Below are positions 6,688-6,787 of a stretch of 6,787 bases of DNA, piece by piece; position 1 is the stretch's first letter, and each line of letters begins with the position of its first letter. Origin of the DNA: Acidobacteriota bacterium (GTDB lineage Bacteria; Acidobacteriota; Terriglobia; UBA7540); assembly GCA_021827245.1 (NCBI GenBank), contig JAKAWN010000373.1, positions 1-6,787 of the forward strand, given 5' to 3'. A program made the translations under genes and the position numbers. The notes below the pieces were generated by a model. It made no database searches. It was not told the origin of the DNA and saw only the letters and a program-made list of their open reading frames with translations.

Positions 6688-6787
6688 ATTTGAACAGACG
6701 CCGATTGCGACGGGGCGACGAGTCTCAGCGCATGACTGAGTTGGCTCGGTCGGCGGCAGGGCGCAGGGAGACTTTGCGACGCAGGTA
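6688..6787. other. Tail after mmsA, no supported feature
   Basis: The 100 bases after the mmsA stop contain no stem-loop with a T tract that would end the transcript, so the operon may continue to the right. An ATG at 6732 opens a frame to the window edge (18 codons, MTELARSAAGRRETLRRR). It has no convincing ribosome binding site and an arginine-rich composition that GC-rich non-coding DNA often gives, so it is recorded only as a possible start of the next gene. Confidence 0.4.

Noticed and set aside
1..6787. CRISPR array, tRNA or rRNA gene, insertion sequence or prophage elements
   Set aside because: No regularly spaced repeats, no tRNA-like cloverleaf arms, no transposase-like frame and no flanking terminal repeats were seen by eye.

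Overview
The window reads as chromosomal DNA of a Gram-negative-type soil bacterium. The combination of a secreted GH38-like glycoside hydrolase, an inositol-type IolD enzyme and a CoA-acylating semialdehyde dehydrogenase would fit Acidobacteriota or a similar carbohydrate-degrading lineage. That assignment is an inference from gene content and protein style; no taxonomic marker is present.

Layout: (1) 1-1934, minus strand: the first 644 codons of a large exported GH38-like (alpha-mannosidase superfamily) protein, whose C-terminal end lies off the left edge. (2) 1935-2726: a 792-base divergent intergenic region. It holds no convincing gene but has a strong 14-bp stem-loop with a GAGA tetraloop, a second imperfect hairpin and two small dyads just before lysR. 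(3) 2727-3635, plus strand: a complete LysR-family regulator. (4) 3636-3767: a short spacer. (5) 3768-5195, plus strand: a thiamine-diphosphate enzyme clearly of the IolD type (myo-inositol catabolism), but with about the first 150 residues missing, which is nearly the whole N-terminal PYR domain. (6) 5200-6687, plus strand: a complete methylmalonate-semialdehyde dehydrogenase (MmsA/IolA), starting four bases after the iolD stop. (7) 6688-6787: a tail with no clear feature.

How the genes fit together: IolD (ring opening) and IolA/MmsA (last step, giving acetyl-CoA and CO2) belong to the same myo-inositol degradation route. The tight iolD-mmsA junction indicates one transcription unit, with the LysR protein the obvious candidate regulator. 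The operon looks damaged, because the part of IolD that carries the cofactor-activating glutamate is absent and lysR occupies the place where it should be. The two most interesting points are this truncation and the GH38-like protein, which keeps the apparent zinc ligands but has no Asp at the expected nucleophile position.
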